Below, piece by piece: positions 27,637-36,253 of a DNA stretch of 64,000 bases (position 1 is the stretch's first letter; each line of letters starts with the position of its first letter). Both the position numbers and the translations under genes were made by a program. The stretch spans positions 133,042 to 197,041 of the forward strand of contig JAZNVH010000025.1 in assembly GCA_045592745.1 (NCBI GenBank). The letters run 5' to 3'. The notes under the pieces are model-generated. The model was not told the DNA's origin. It made no database searches and saw nothing but the letters and a program-made list of their open reading frames with translations. The stretch is from Aphodoplasma sp045592745. GTDB lineage: Bacteria; Bacillota; Clostridia; UBA1381; UMGS1253.

Positions 27637-29415
27637 ATGGATTCACTAAAGGGTATTAAACGCAGTCATTACTGCGGACAGCTTTCAGAAGCTAATATAG
27701 GACAAACAGTTACAGTTATGGGATGGGTTGACGTATACCGCAATCTTGGTTCGCTTATATTTGTAGATTTGCGCGACCGCTATGGCAAAATTCAGCTTTC
27801 TTTTGATACAGATATTAACAAGGATTTGTTTGAAAAAGCCGCATCACTAAGAAGCGAATATGTTATCGCCGCAATAGGTGAGGTTGTGCTTCGTAGCGCG
27901 CCTAATCCAAAAATTCCTACAGGTACTATCGAAATTAAAGTAAACGAACTTCGTATACTCAGCAAATCCGAAACGCCTCCTTTTGAAATAAAAGATGAAA
28001 CAGATGTAAAGGATGAACTCAGATTAAAGTACCGTTATCTTGATTTGCGTCGTAAACCGATGCACCAAAACCTTGTATTAAGACATAAGGTTGCAAAGAT
28101 TGCACGCGATTTCTACGATGAAAACGGTTTTCTTGAAATTGAAACGCCAATTCTTACCAAAAGTACGCCTGAGGGTGCGCGTGATTATCTTGTACCAAGC
28201 AGAATACATCACGGCAAGTTTTATGCGCTTCCGCAGTCACCACAGCTTTATAAGCAGATTTTGATGCTTTCAGGAATGGACCGATATTTCCAGATTGCAA
28301 AGTGCTTCCGTGATGAAGATTTGCGTGCAGACAGACAGCCCGAATTTACACAAATTGACCTTGAGATGTCATTTGTTGAGATAGACGATGTAATCGAAGT
28401 AAATGAACGTATGATTGCGCGCGTATTTAAAGAAGTTATGGGAATGGATATACAAACTCCTTTCATGCGTATGCCTTACAAAGAGGCAATGGAGCGTTTT
28501 GGTTCTGATAAGCCCGATACACGTTTTGGACTTGAAATTGTTAATATAAGCAATATTGTAAAAGATTGTGGCTTTGGAGTATTTGCCGGTGCGGTAAAAG
28601 ACGGCGGTAGCGTAAGAGCTATAAATATAGATGGTGGCGCAGATAAATTGAGCCGCAAAGACCTCGATTCTCTCGGTGAATTTGTAAAAACATACCGTGC
28701 AAAAGGTCTTGCATGGATGGTACGTGAAGAAAATGGGGTGCGTTCACCAATTGCAAAATTCTTAACAGAAGATGAAATTAATGCAATTTTTGAAAAAATG
28801 GGCACTAAGGTAGGGGATACAGTTGTTTTTGTTGCAGACAAAGACAAAGTTGTGTTTGATTCACTTGGAGCACTCCGCTGTGAAATTGCACGCAGACTTG
28901 ATTTAATTGATAAAAACAAGTTTAACTTATTATGGGTTACAGAATTTCCGCTTCTCGAGTATGACGAGGAAGAGGGACGCTATGTTGCAATGCATCATCC
29001 GTTCACTTCGCCGATGGACGAGGACGTTGAGTTTCTTGAAACTGACCCTGGCCGCGTTCGCGCAAAAGCATATGATATCATATTAAACGGTTGTGAGCTT
29101 GGTGGCGGCAGTATAAGAATATTTAACTCGCAATTGCAGGAGAAAATGTTTGAGGTAATAGGCCTTGAAAAAGAAGAGGCACAGGCACGTTTCGGTTATC
29201 TGCTTGAGGCATTTAAGTATGGTACACCGCCACATGGCGGCATGGCTTATGGACTTGACAGATTTGTAATGCTTCTTTGCGGAGCAGAATCAATAAGGGA
29301 AGTAATTGCATTTCCGAAAGTTCAAAACGCTTCAGAACTTATGACAAATTCACCCGATATTGTATATGAAAAGCAATTAGAAGAGCTTGGAATTAAATCC
29401 TGCGAAGAAAAATAA
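27637..29415 (+). CDS. aspS: Aspartyl-tRNA synthetase, bacterial type
   Basis: AspRS charges tRNA-Asp. The 592-aa length with an inserted GAD domain marks the bacterial type. Visible features are the N-terminal OB fold (GWVDVYRNLGSLIFVDLRD), motif 2 FRDEDLRADRQPEFTQID, the flipping-loop region KSTPEGARDYLVPS, and motif 3 GGMAYGLDRFVML. AGGAG precedes the ATG. A strong terminator follows. Confidence 0.97.
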   Translation: MDSLKGIKRSHYCGQLSEANIGQTVTVMGWVDVYRNLGSLIFVDLRDRYGKIQLSFDTDINKDLFEKAASLRSEYVIAAIGEVVLRSAPNPKIPTGTIEIKVNELRILSKSETPPFEIKDETDVKDELRLKYRYLDLRRKPMHQNLVLRHKVAKIARDFYDENGFLEIETPILTKSTPEGARDYLVPSRIHHGKFYALPQSPQLYKQILMLSGMDRYFQIAKCFRDEDLRADRQPEFTQIDLEMSFVEIDDVIEVNERMIARVFKEVMGMDIQTPFMRMPYKEAMERFGSDKPDTRFGLEIVNISNIVKDCGFGVFAGAVKDGGSVRAINIDGGADKLSRKDLDSLGEFVKTYRAKGLAWMVREENGVRSPIAKFLTEDEINAIFEKMGTKVGDTVVFVADKDKVVFDSLGALRCEIARRLDLIDKNKFNLLWVTEFPLLEYDEEEGRYVAMHHPFTSPMDEDVEFLETDPGRVRAKAYDIILNGCELGGGSIRIFNSQLQEKMFEVIGLEKEEAQARFGYLLEAFKYGTPPHGGMAYGLDRFVMLLCGAESIREVIAFPKVQNASELMTNSPDIVYEKQLEELGIKSCEEK

Positions 29416-29424
29416 ATAAAAACT

Positions 29425-29472
29425 AAAACCTTGTATCAGTAAAAAGAATTCTTGATACAAGGTTTTTTTATG
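29425..29472 (+). terminator. Rho-independent terminator after aspS
   Basis: Perfect 14-bp stem (29425-29438 with 29453-29466, AAAACCTTGTATCA), 14-nt loop, and a T run. Confidence 0.93.
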
Positions 29473-29506
29473 TCATAAATAAGAAATAGGGGAAATTTTT
29501 AAATAA

Positions 29507-29544
29507 ATCTAATTCTTATAAATTGTTCTTTATAAGAATTAGAT
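29507..29544 (-). terminator. Perfect 16-bp inverted repeat, likely terminator of the ytxC-like gene
   Basis: ATCTAATTCTTATAAA (29507-29522) pairs exactly with 29529-29544 around a 6-nt loop, 20 bp after the stop of the minus-strand gene. The T tract is interrupted, so termination is likely but not certain. Confidence 0.6.
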
Positions 29545-29563
29545 GTGTATTTTTAAAGAAATA

Positions 29564-30334
29564 TCAGTTATATATCTCTTTGTTACATATTTCGCATCCA
29601 CTACACATTATAATCCGGTTATCAAAAATTTTCTGAAGTGTTTCTAATAACTGTTTATTTTTTATTTTCTGGAACTGATGTATTATAATTTTCTGTGGCG
29701 CCATACTTATAAGTGCTGATAATAAAAAATCATCTTCATTTATTATATCCTGCTCGTTTTCAAGACTTATCCCCAAAACCTGACTCTGTGAGAGCTCTTC
29801 AAAATTTTCGTCACATATACTGTATCGTTTATCACTTTTTAAAAAGATATGAGCAAGCTTAATTATTGGCATTTGCAATGCTACAAACTCTTTAAGCATC
29901 ATTATGAAGTTTTCATACTCAGTTTTTACAAAATAATCATCTACAATATAATCTATTAATTTTTCAAGTTCTTCTATATATTTTCCCAATCTGAACAGTA
30001 TAAATCCTTCTAAAACTATACTGTCTTTATTTTCTTTCCTAAAATAATTATCCAATTCGCCTTTTATAAGGTTTTTATTAGCATTGCTCTCGCTCAAACA
30101 AATGTTCGAAAAAGCTTTTTTTGCAGATTTGTATATATCTATTTTATCTTTTTTATCAAAATAATCATAATTTCTATTAATTATAAGCTTTAAAAAATAC
30201 TCATTATATTTATCTATAATATATGTTGCTAAGTCATCATAAAACTGCTCAACATCCTGCATATTCTGAAAATTAAATGTTATATAATTAATTTTTGAAT
30301 CATTTGTAAGTCCAAGAGATAACGTTTTTATCAC
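29564..30334 (-). CDS. YtxC-like putative sporulation protein
   Basis: This 256-aa, Lys/Glu/Ile-rich soluble protein resembles the YtxC family (named in Bacillus as a putative sporulation protein; function unknown). Supporting segments are the middle GFILFRLGKYIEEL, the following KTEYENFIMMLKEFVALQMP, and the C-terminal MAPQKIIIHQF, which match that family's conserved stretches in type and order. A GTG start at 30334 is chosen because GAAGGGTG sits 5-6 nt upstream; a TTG at 30355 overlaps no good site. The upstream gene ends 75 bp away, so the pair may share a transcript. The presence of this family suggests a spore former. Confidence 0.65.
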   Translation of the reverse strand: MIKTLSLGLTNDSKINYITFNFQNMQDVEQFYDDLATYIIDKYNEYFLKLIINRNYDYFDKKDKIDIYKSAKKAFSNICLSESNANKNLIKGELDNYFRKENKDSIVLEGFILFRLGKYIEELEKLIDYIVDDYFVKTEYENFIMMLKEFVALQMPIIKLAHIFLKSDKRYSICDENFEELSQSQVLGISLENEQDIINEDDFLLSALISMAPQKIIIHQFQKIKNKQLLETLQKIFDNRIIMCSGCEICNKEIYN

Positions 30335-30409
30335 ACGTTCACACCCTTCTTTCAAGATAGATTTAGTATGTCAATCACGTGTGTATATATTCAAGCAAAA
30401 ATAGGTATA

Positions 30410-31156
30410 TTAAGCGTATGCAATCGGAAGAATTGAGCCTATATCTACTATATTATCGGGTGTTAAGTTTTTGACCTTTACACCATGCTTGCTGCAAAAT
30501 CCAGAAATTTCCATAAAATTAATATGTTTTTCCACATTACCTGCAACAGCTAAAACATCTTTGCTTATAAGTCCTGTAGCTCCTCCAAAAAAGCCGTATT
30601 CAAAGCCTTTTAACAAAACATCGCCTGTATTTATTTTTAATACATCCATACCGTTTTCCACACCTTTTTCATATATGGAAACATCGTCTGTTATAAAGGT
30701 ATTTTCTGCTACAATGCAAACGTTGCATTTGCTATATCCCTGAGCCACATCTATAAATTGTACATTTTTGCTTTGCTGCTGTATTATTGCGTCTGTATAC
30801 TTTGTATTGTGAAATGCAAAATTTGAAACTCGCGCTACATTATATGCAATATCAAATGGATATGTACCTGTGACTTTTGAAAAACCTTTTATTAATTTTA
30901 TGCCCGGCAGAGTGAGCGTTTGCATATAATAATCATAAGCAGAAGGTTCACAAACAAAAGTATTTCCGCCTATATGATATATCCCCATATCAGGATGTGT
31001 GCTTACCGCATCCTGCAAAGAAGCAATTTTACAGCTTAGAAACACTGTTATGCCCATATCTTCAAGAGATTTTATAATTTTTTTGTCGCTATAACAGTCT
31101 ATTATAACATAACCAACTTGTCTTTTTGGCAAATTAGGCACTGATAAAAACTCCAT
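30410..31156 (-). CDS. Conserved clostridial protein resembling the guanidino-modifying-enzyme (GME) fold, DUF6873-like
   Basis: The 248-aa soluble protein has a repeating pattern like the GME (pentein) fold: IYHIGGNTFVCEP, KLIKGFSKVTGTYP, FIDVAQGYSKCNVCIVAEN, and INTGDVLLKGFEYGFFGGATGLI. I recall this pattern from the clostridial DUF6873 family, but no biochemical function is known to me. Whether it keeps the Cys/His/Asp catalytic set cannot be decided by eye. It lies upstream of the ytxC-like gene in the same direction. AGGGGAG precedes the ATG. A TATAAT (31220-31225 region, minus) lies upstream. Confidence 0.5.
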   Translation of the reverse strand: MEFLSVPNLPKRQVGYVIIDCYSDKKIIKSLEDMGITVFLSCKIASLQDAVSTHPDMGIYHIGGNTFVCEPSAYDYYMQTLTLPGIKLIKGFSKVTGTYPFDIAYNVARVSNFAFHNTKYTDAIIQQQSKNVQFIDVAQGYSKCNVCIVAENTFITDDVSIYEKGVENGMDVLKINTGDVLLKGFEYGFFGGATGLISKDVLAVAGNVEKHINFMEISGFCSKHGVKVKNLTPDNIVDIGSILPIAYA

Positions 31157-31290
31157 GCTCTCCCCTTCTTCTTTCTTTAAGTTTGTTTCAAGCTCTTTTT
31201 TGTTTACATAATATAATTATAGTAAATTTAATGCTTTTATTCACAAAACAAATATTTTGTCATAAATTAATATTGTAATAAACAGCTTTG

Positions 31291-31372
31291 GTATTTTCGG
31301 CCAAACCAAAAGTTAGGCCGTTAAAATACTCCGCAGGAATTTGCCCCTCCTTAATTCCTGCGGACTTTTTTT
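31291..31372 (+). ncRNA. Candidate small RNA: two hairpins, second with C-rich anti-Shine-Dalgarno loop
   Basis: On the plus strand, a first hairpin (GTATTTT plus CGGCC at 31291-31302, closing with GGCCG and AAAATAC at 31316-31329) is followed directly by a perfect 12-bp hairpin (31330-31341 with 31353-31364). Its loop reads TGCCCCTCCTT, and seven T follow. Both flanking genes read on the minus strand, and the right-hand one has its own terminator, so this plus-strand terminator has no gene to serve. The CCCCUCC loop is complementary to ribosome binding sites, a feature of several Firmicutes regulatory RNAs. I do not see a clear promoter (a TTGTCA lies at 31257-31262). Confidence 0.35.
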
Positions 31373-31378
31373 ATCTAT

Positions 31379-31418
31379 AAAAAAGTATCCGCAACACTAT
31401 ACTGTTTGCGAATACTTT
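31379..31418 (-). terminator. Terminator after ireB
   Basis: AAAGTAT-CGCAA pairing with TTGCG-ATACTTT around a C/A mismatch, ending in six T on the minus strand, 13 bp after the ireB stop. Confidence 0.75.
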
Positions 31419-31430
31419 AAAATTTTTTTA

Positions 31431-31685
31431 TTAAAGCTCTTTTAAATAATTTTTAACAAGCTCTTCCAATATTTCATCACGCTCAACGCGGTTTATAATG
31501 CTTCGTGCGTTATTATAATTAGTGATGTATGTCGGGTCACCGGAGAGAATATATCCCACAATCTGGCTTACCGGATTATAACCTTTAACCCTTAAAGCAT
31601 TATACACTGTACATATAATTTCGCGCACCTCTTTTGTGCGTTCATTTTCCATATTATCAAATTTCATTGTTTCGTAATTAGGCAT
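31431..31685 (-). CDS. ireB: IreB family regulatory phosphoprotein (UPF0297/YrzL)
   Basis: The 84-aa product matches the IreB family closely: an N-terminal segment with Thr-rich acceptor sites (MPNYETMKFD), a central YNALRVKGYNPVSQIVGYILSGDP and a C-terminal helix. In Enterococcus, IreB is phosphorylated by the PASTA kinase IreK and adjusts cephalosporin tolerance. In many Firmicutes it lies beside ruvX (yrrK) and alaS; neither is here. GGAGG precedes the ATG. Confidence 0.93.
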   Translation of the reverse strand: MPNYETMKFDNMENERTKEVREIICTVYNALRVKGYNPVSQIVGYILSGDPTYITNYNNARSIINRVERDEILEELVKNYLKEL

Positions 31686-31717
31686 ATATTTCGCCTCCTT
31701 TATTAAAATACAACATC

Positions 31718-31746
31718 ATTATACTATAAAAAAACAAACAATTCAA
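31718..31746 (-). promoter_or_regulatory. Sigma-A promoter for ireB
   Basis: TTGAAT, 17 bp, TATAAT on the minus strand, 33 bp upstream of the ATG. Confidence 0.8.
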
Positions 31747-31779
31747 GAATTTTTTTAATAGTTTATATACAATTTACAA

Positions 31780-32235
31780 TTAATACACAAACATATACAT
31801 TATAATTGCAATAGCAATTCCAAGTGTAGCGCCTGCAATCACTTCAAACGGAGTATGTCCTATAAGCTCTTTTAGTCTTTCGCCCTGTATTTTTGGTCCT
31901 TCATCCCAATGTTCTATAATCTGATTAAGTATAGCTGCCTGTTTTCCTGCTGCACGTCTCACGCCTGAAGCATCGTACATAACTACTAAAGCAAGCACGA
32001 AACATATAGCAAAACCTTCGCTATCAAAGCCATTTTTTAATCCTATCATAACAGCAAGCGATGTAACAAATGATGAATGTGAACTTGGCATACCACCCGA
32101 GCCAACAAAGCGTGAAAAATCAAAACGCTTTTCGCTGACAAGCACGGTAATTACCTTGATAAGTTGTGCGACAAACCACGAAAGAATTGCCACCCAAAAA
32201 GCCTGATTGTAATATAACTCATAAAAAAAAGTCAT
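31780..32235 (-). CDS. Divergent PAP2 family membrane protein (YuiD-like)
   Basis: The 151-aa membrane protein has about four hydrophobic helices and the divergent PAP2 motifs: SGGMPSSHSSFVTSLA (phosphatase-like PSSHS) and the closing IGHTPFEVIAGATLGI. The pattern fits the DUF212/YuiD group, thought to act on a lipid phosphate, but the substrate is unproven. It lies 20 bp after the prenyl synthase gene. A link to polyprenyl phosphate recycling is possible but is inference. Confidence 0.88.
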   Translation of the reverse strand: MTFFYELYYNQAFWVAILSWFVAQLIKVITVLVSEKRFDFSRFVGSGGMPSSHSSFVTSLAVMIGLKNGFDSEGFAICFVLALVVMYDASGVRRAAGKQAAILNQIIEHWDEGPKIQGERLKELIGHTPFEVIAGATLGIAIAIIMYMFVY

Positions 32236-32255
32236 AATTTTCTCTCCTATGTAAA

Positions 32256-33137
32256 TTAATTATCTCTTTTCAAAAGATAATCAGTGAAATCAATTAAAAA
32301 ACTTGCTTTTTCTCCAAATTCACCAAGCAGCGCCTTTGCTTTATTTGTGCTTTCTTCAAGCATCTCTTTTGCTTTGTCAATGCCATAAAGCGACACATAG
32401 GTATTTTTACAAAGCTCGCTGTCTCCGCCTATAGGCTTGCCAAGTTTTAATGCGTCGCCTTCTACATCTAAAATATCATCTTTTATCTGAAATGCGAGTC
32501 CAAGATTTATAGAATATTCTTCTAATAGCTTGATTTTTTCCTCATCTGCGCCGGCACAAATCGCACCACAAACAGCAGCGCTTCGAATAAGTGCCCCTGT
32601 CTTTTTTGTATGAAGCTGTCGCATTGTATCTTCATCAATAACCTTATTTTCGCTTAATATATCAATAACCTGACCACCGATCATACCGCCAATTCCAGAG
32701 CAAGCCGCCATATAAGATGCTGCTTTAATAGTTTTTTCGGGATTTGTATATGCGCTTGAAAGCATTGTTTCAAAAGCGTAATTCAAAAGTGCATCGCCTG
32801 CTAAAACAGCAATCGCCTCACCAAAAACAATATGATTAGTTTTTCGTCCACGGCGCAAATTAGAATTATCCATAGCCGGCAAGTCATCATGTATAAGCGA
32901 ATATGTATGAATCATTTCAAGTGCACACGCAAATGGCATAACAGCGTCGGTGTTATCATTAAATAATTCACATGACGCCATCATCAGCACCGGTCTTATA
33001 CGTTTTCCACCTGCAAACAAGCTGTATCGCATAGACTCAAGTATTGTTGACGGTACGTCTGTTTTATTTTCGAGATACTTTTCAAGATATGTATTTATAG
33101 TATTTACTTTGTTATTAAATTCCGTCTTAAAATCCAT
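32256..33137 (-). CDS. ispA: Polyprenyl (farnesyl/geranyl) diphosphate synthase
   Basis: This short-chain trans-prenyltransferase condenses DMAPP or GPP with IPP. The 293-aa product has the first Asp-rich motif DDLPAMDNSNLRRG and the second DDILD near GLAFQIKDD. A start at 33137 is preferred because GGAGAAT lies directly before it. It sits 1 bp from the end of xseB and follows xseA-xseB, the usual Firmicutes order. No dxs follows in this window. Confidence 0.93.
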   Translation of the reverse strand: MDFKTEFNNKVNTINTYLEKYLENKTDVPSTILESMRYSLFAGGKRIRPVLMMASCELFNDNTDAVMPFACALEMIHTYSLIHDDLPAMDNSNLRRGRKTNHIVFGEAIAVLAGDALLNYAFETMLSSAYTNPEKTIKAASYMAACSGIGGMIGGQVIDILSENKVIDEDTMRQLHTKKTGALIRSAAVCGAICAGADEEKIKLLEEYSINLGLAFQIKDDILDVEGDALKLGKPIGGDSELCKNTYVSLYGIDKAKEMLEESTNKAKALLGEFGEKASFLIDFTDYLLKRDN

Positions 33138-33138
33138 A

Positions 33139-33387
33139 TTATTCTCCATCTTTCGACAAAAAATCACTTTCAATTATTTCGCCATCTTTTTTCAAAAGGA
33201 CATTAACCTTGTGTTCTGCTTCATCAAGTAGTTTATTGCATTGCCCCGACAAAACCACACCACGCTCAAATAATTTCAAAGATTCATCGAGTGAAATGTC
33301 ATTTTTTTCAAGGTTTTTCACTATTTCTTCGAGTTCTTCAATACTTTTTTCAAGGTTTATAGTTTCGTTTTTCTTACTTGCACTCAT
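33139..33387 (-). CDS. xseB: Exodeoxyribonuclease VII small subunit
   Basis: XseB binds XseA to form the single-strand exonuclease VII complex. The 82-aa, highly helical product has the signature LEKSIEELEEIVKNLEK and the continuing SLDESLKLFERGV. A start at 33387 has AGGAAG upstream. The gene is between xseA (29 bp away) and ispA. Confidence 0.95.
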   Translation of the reverse strand: MSASKKNETINLEKSIEELEEIVKNLEKNDISLDESLKLFERGVVLSGQCNKLLDEAEHKVNVLLKKDGEIIESDFLSKDGE

Positions 33388-33416
33388 TATTTTCTTCCTT
33401 TCATGCAAAATTTTTA

Positions 33417-34601
33417 CTATATAAATTTTGCTCTTGTACTTCCGTCAGAAAGCACAAGCTCAAATTCATCGCCTTTTACTGCATCAGCTATAGCTTTTAT
33501 TACATGTCCATCGTCTTGTCTTGCTATACTGTATCCCCTGCCCAGTACAGCCAAAGGACTCATCGCATCAAGCTTTCCCGCTACAAGCTTAAACTTATCA
33601 GTTTTCTTTGATATAACAAGCCTTACATTTCTTTCAAGCCTCTTTGTAAGGTCATCTATAAAAATTCTTGTATCAGCAAGTTTTGCCTTTGGATTTTTCG
33701 GTTCGAGCTTTGAAAGCATTTCTCTTTTAAATTTTATAAGATTAAGCATAGAAAATACTATTCGCGATTTTAAAGAAGAAATTTTCTCGTTAAGCTCATA
33801 AACAGAAGGCACTGCAATCTCTGCTGCTGCAGAAGGCGTCGGTGCACGCATATCAGCCACAAAATCAGCGATTGTAAAATCAGTTTCATGTCCAACTGCT
33901 GATATAACCGGTATCTTAGATGCAAAAATGGCGCGCGCTGTCGCCTCTTCGTTAAATGCCCACAAATCCTCAATTGAACCGCCACCTCGGCCAACAATCA
34001 TGACATCAACACTTTGTGTATCATTAAAGTATTTTATACCTTCACAAATACCTGCTGAAGCGCCATCACCCTGAACAAGCGATGGATAAATAACTACTTT
34101 TGCGCACGGATAACGGCGTGAGAGTACATTTATTATATCACGTATTGCCGCGCCTGTTGTCGCAGTAATTACTCCGATAGACATAGGGTATTTAGGAATT
34201 GGCTTTTTAAACTCCTCGTTAAACAGTCCTTCCTGAGCAAGCTTTGCCTTTAATTGTTCATACGCAATATGAAGTGAGCCAACCCCATCAGGCTGCATTT
34301 CTTCAATATACAATTGATACGCACCATCGCGTTCATACACAGACACTCTTCCGCGCGCCATTACCTTCATACCGTTTTCAGGAGTAAAGCTAAGATGCGC
34401 CGCGCTCGATTTAAACATAACAGCTTTTAAAACTCCGCCTTCATCTTTAAGCGTAAGATAACAATGCCCCGAATAGTGTTGCTTAAAGTTTGAAATCTCT
34501 CCCTTGACCCATATATTGTTTAAAATTTGTGCGCCATCTAAAACCTGTTTTATAAATTTATTAAGCTGTGATACGGTTGCGGTATATATTTTTTCCTCCA
34601 A
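33417..34601 (-). CDS. xseA: Exodeoxyribonuclease VII large subunit
   Basis: XseA is the catalytic subunit of exonuclease VII. The 394-aa product has the N-terminal OB fold (NIWVKGEISNFKQHYSGHCY), the catalytic-domain segments GVITATTGAAIRDI, VMIVGRGGGSIEDLWAFNEE and SAVGHETDFTIADFVAD, and a helical C-terminal region. The start is uncertain. A GTG at 34613 overlaps its own ribosome site. I prefer the TTG at 34601, which has GGTGGAG 6 nt upstream and gives MEEKIYTATVSQLN, close to the family start. Confidence 0.93.
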   Translation of the reverse strand: MEEKIYTATVSQLNKFIKQVLDGAQILNNIWVKGEISNFKQHYSGHCYLTLKDEGGVLKAVMFKSSAAHLSFTPENGMKVMARGRVSVYERDGAYQLYIEEMQPDGVGSLHIAYEQLKAKLAQEGLFNEEFKKPIPKYPMSIGVITATTGAAIRDIINVLSRRYPCAKVVIYPSLVQGDGASAGICEGIKYFNDTQSVDVMIVGRGGGSIEDLWAFNEEATARAIFASKIPVISAVGHETDFTIADFVADMRAPTPSAAAEIAVPSVYELNEKISSLKSRIVFSMLNLIKFKREMLSKLEPKNPKAKLADTRIFIDDLTKRLERNVRLVISKKTDKFKLVAGKLDAMSPLAVLGRGYSIARQDDGHVIKAIADAVKGDEFELVLSDGSTRAKFI

Positions 34602-34636
34602 TACATACTCCACCCTTCATATCTGTTTTTTTTAGC

Positions 34637-35053
34637 TTATTTATTGCCTTTTAAAGCCCCGCTAAGCACTCCGTTGATAAACGAAGGTGCCTCATCAACG
34701 TCATACAGCTTTGCAAGCTCAACCGCTTCGTTTACCGATACTTTGTCCGGTATGTCTTCAACATAAACGATTTCGTACAAAGCCAGACGCAATACAGCAA
34801 GACTCACCTTTGAAAGACGCTCTATTTTCCATCCTGATTTTAGGTTCCCTGTAATCATATCGTCGAGAGTATTCATATTTTCAAACACTCCGTTTGCCGT
34901 CGAAACAATATAATTGTACTGCTTTTTATCTGTCTTTTTAAGCTCTTCATTATCCGCCTCAAACATATCAACTACTTCCGGATAAGAATCTTTATGTGCT
35001 GTAATCTGAAATACGAGCTTAAAAGCCTCGCATCTTGCTTCTGTTCTGTTCAT
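34637..35053 (-). CDS. nusB: Transcription antitermination factor NusB
   Basis: NusB, with NusE, binds boxA RNA in rRNA antitermination. The 138-aa all-helical protein starts MNRTEARCEAFKLVFQ and ends with the family's VSVNEAVELAKLYDVDEAPSFINGVL. Length and motif match. xseA begins 36 bp after its stop, the normal nusB-xseA-xseB-ispA order. GGAGGTCACAT precedes the ATG. Confidence 0.95.
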   Translation of the reverse strand: MNRTEARCEAFKLVFQITAHKDSYPEVVDMFEADNEELKKTDKKQYNYIVSTANGVFENMNTLDDMITGNLKSGWKIERLSKVSLAVLRLALYEIVYVEDIPDKVSVNEAVELAKLYDVDEAPSFINGVLSGALKGNK

Positions 35054-35077
35054 ATGTGACCTCCAAAAAAGTGATTT

Positions 35078-35512
35078 TTAGTCCTCAAGCGACATAATTT
35101 TCTCTACACGCTTAGCATGGCGTCCGCCCTCAAACGATGCAGACAAATACGAATTAACAATTTCAAGCGCAATTTCAGGGCCGGTTGTTCTTCCGCCAAG
35201 GCACAACACATTTGCATCGTTATGCATTCTGCACATTTTTGCATCAAAACTACTGTGACAAAGCGCCGCTCTTATTCCGCGCACCTTGTTTGCTGCAATG
35301 CTTATTCCAATGCCTGTCCCGCACACCAAAATTGCACGTTCGCACTCATTTTTTACAACGGCCTGGCATACATCCTTTGCAACATCGGGATAATCAACTG
35401 AATCTGTATTATAGCACCCAAAATCCTTAACATCAACATTTTTTTCTTTCAAAAATTCGATAATTTTTGCTTTTAACTCAAAACCACCATGGTCACTTCC
35501 GATTGCTATCAT
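35078..35512 (-). CDS. rpiB: Ribose-5-phosphate isomerase B
   Basis: RpiB interconverts ribose-5-phosphate and ribulose-5-phosphate. The 144-aa product has the start MIAIGSDHGGFELK, the catalytic-Cys loop CGTGIGISIAANKVRGIRAA, and the CLGGR segment. RpiB or LacAB-type enzymes can also act on allose or galactose phosphates; the sequence fits ordinary RpiB. GGAGG precedes the ATG, and tsaB is upstream with a 29-bp gap. Confidence 0.93.
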   Translation of the reverse strand: MIAIGSDHGGFELKAKIIEFLKEKNVDVKDFGCYNTDSVDYPDVAKDVCQAVVKNECERAILVCGTGIGISIAANKVRGIRAALCHSSFDAKMCRMHNDANVLCLGGRTTGPEIALEIVNSYLSASFEGGRHAKRVEKIMSLED

Positions 35513-35541
35513 TATTTATCCTCCTAAATATATTATGAATT

Positions 35542-36246
35542 TTATTTATTATTTTTTTCGTCATATTCCCTTTCGGCCTGTGATTTTCGAAGGTATATCG
35601 GAGTTATTTTTTCGCATGAAACGGCTTTTCCTGCCTCAATTTTTCCTTTTGCCAAAGCTGCCACAGATGAAGCACGCTGCATATTTGAATTTGCAAACGC
35701 AAATCCACACATATTGCCAAGCTCGCTTTCTATCTGTTCTTTAAAGCGAATTATCCCGTCACCAATAAATATAGCTTTTTTATCCTCACGCTTTACAATA
35801 TCTAAAATTTCATTTATCGACACAGCACAAGGCTCACAAATTGTACGAAGCTTATCATCTTTCCAACAATAAATGCCGCCGTACACCTGATCACGTCTTG
35901 CATCCATAATTGGAACTATTAAGCCACTACAATACGGCAAATTATATGCCATCGCCTCAAGTGTGGATACACCTACAATTGGCTTGTTGCTCGCGTGCGC
36001 CAATCCTTTTGCCGTAGCAATGCCTATCCTGAGTCCCGTAAAAGAACCCGGTCCAACCGATATAGCAAATGCATCAACCTCGCTTAGTTTGCTTTCACAG
36101 TCTTCCAAAAGAGAGCTTATCATCGGCATCAGCGTTTGTGAATGTGTTTTTTTGTGATTGATTGTATATTCTCCAACAAGTATGTCATCACATACAAGCG
36201 CCGCAGATGCAACACCTGATGATGCGTCAAGCGCTAAAATCTTCAA
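35542..36246 (-). CDS. tsaB: tRNA threonylcarbamoyladenosine synthesis protein TsaB
   Basis: TsaB is the non-catalytic partner that binds TsaD and TsaE to make t6A37 on tRNAs. The 234-aa product shows ILALDASSGVASAAL, the SVGPGSFTGLRIGIATAKGLA pattern and PIMDARRDQVYGG. A TTG start at 36246 is likely; AAAGGGAG is upstream and the family starts MKILALD. tsaE overlaps or abuts its start by a few bases, the common tsaE-tsaB order. The usual third gene, rimI, does not follow; rpiB does. Confidence 0.93.
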   Translation of the reverse strand: MKILALDASSGVASAALVCDDILVGEYTINHKKTHSQTLMPMISSLLEDCESKLSEVDAFAISVGPGSFTGLRIGIATAKGLAHASNKPIVGVSTLEAMAYNLPYCSGLIVPIMDARRDQVYGGIYCWKDDKLRTICEPCAVSINEILDIVKREDKKAIFIGDGIIRFKEQIESELGNMCGFAFANSNMQRASSVAALAKGKIEAGKAVSCEKITPIYLRKSQAEREYDEKNNK

Positions 36247-36253
36247 CGTATAC

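Noticed and set aside
34577..34613. A second ATA start, in xseA, after GGAGGAAAAA
   Set aside because: An in-frame TTG (34601) with GGTGGAG 6 nt upstream gives a normal N terminus, so no rare start codon is needed.
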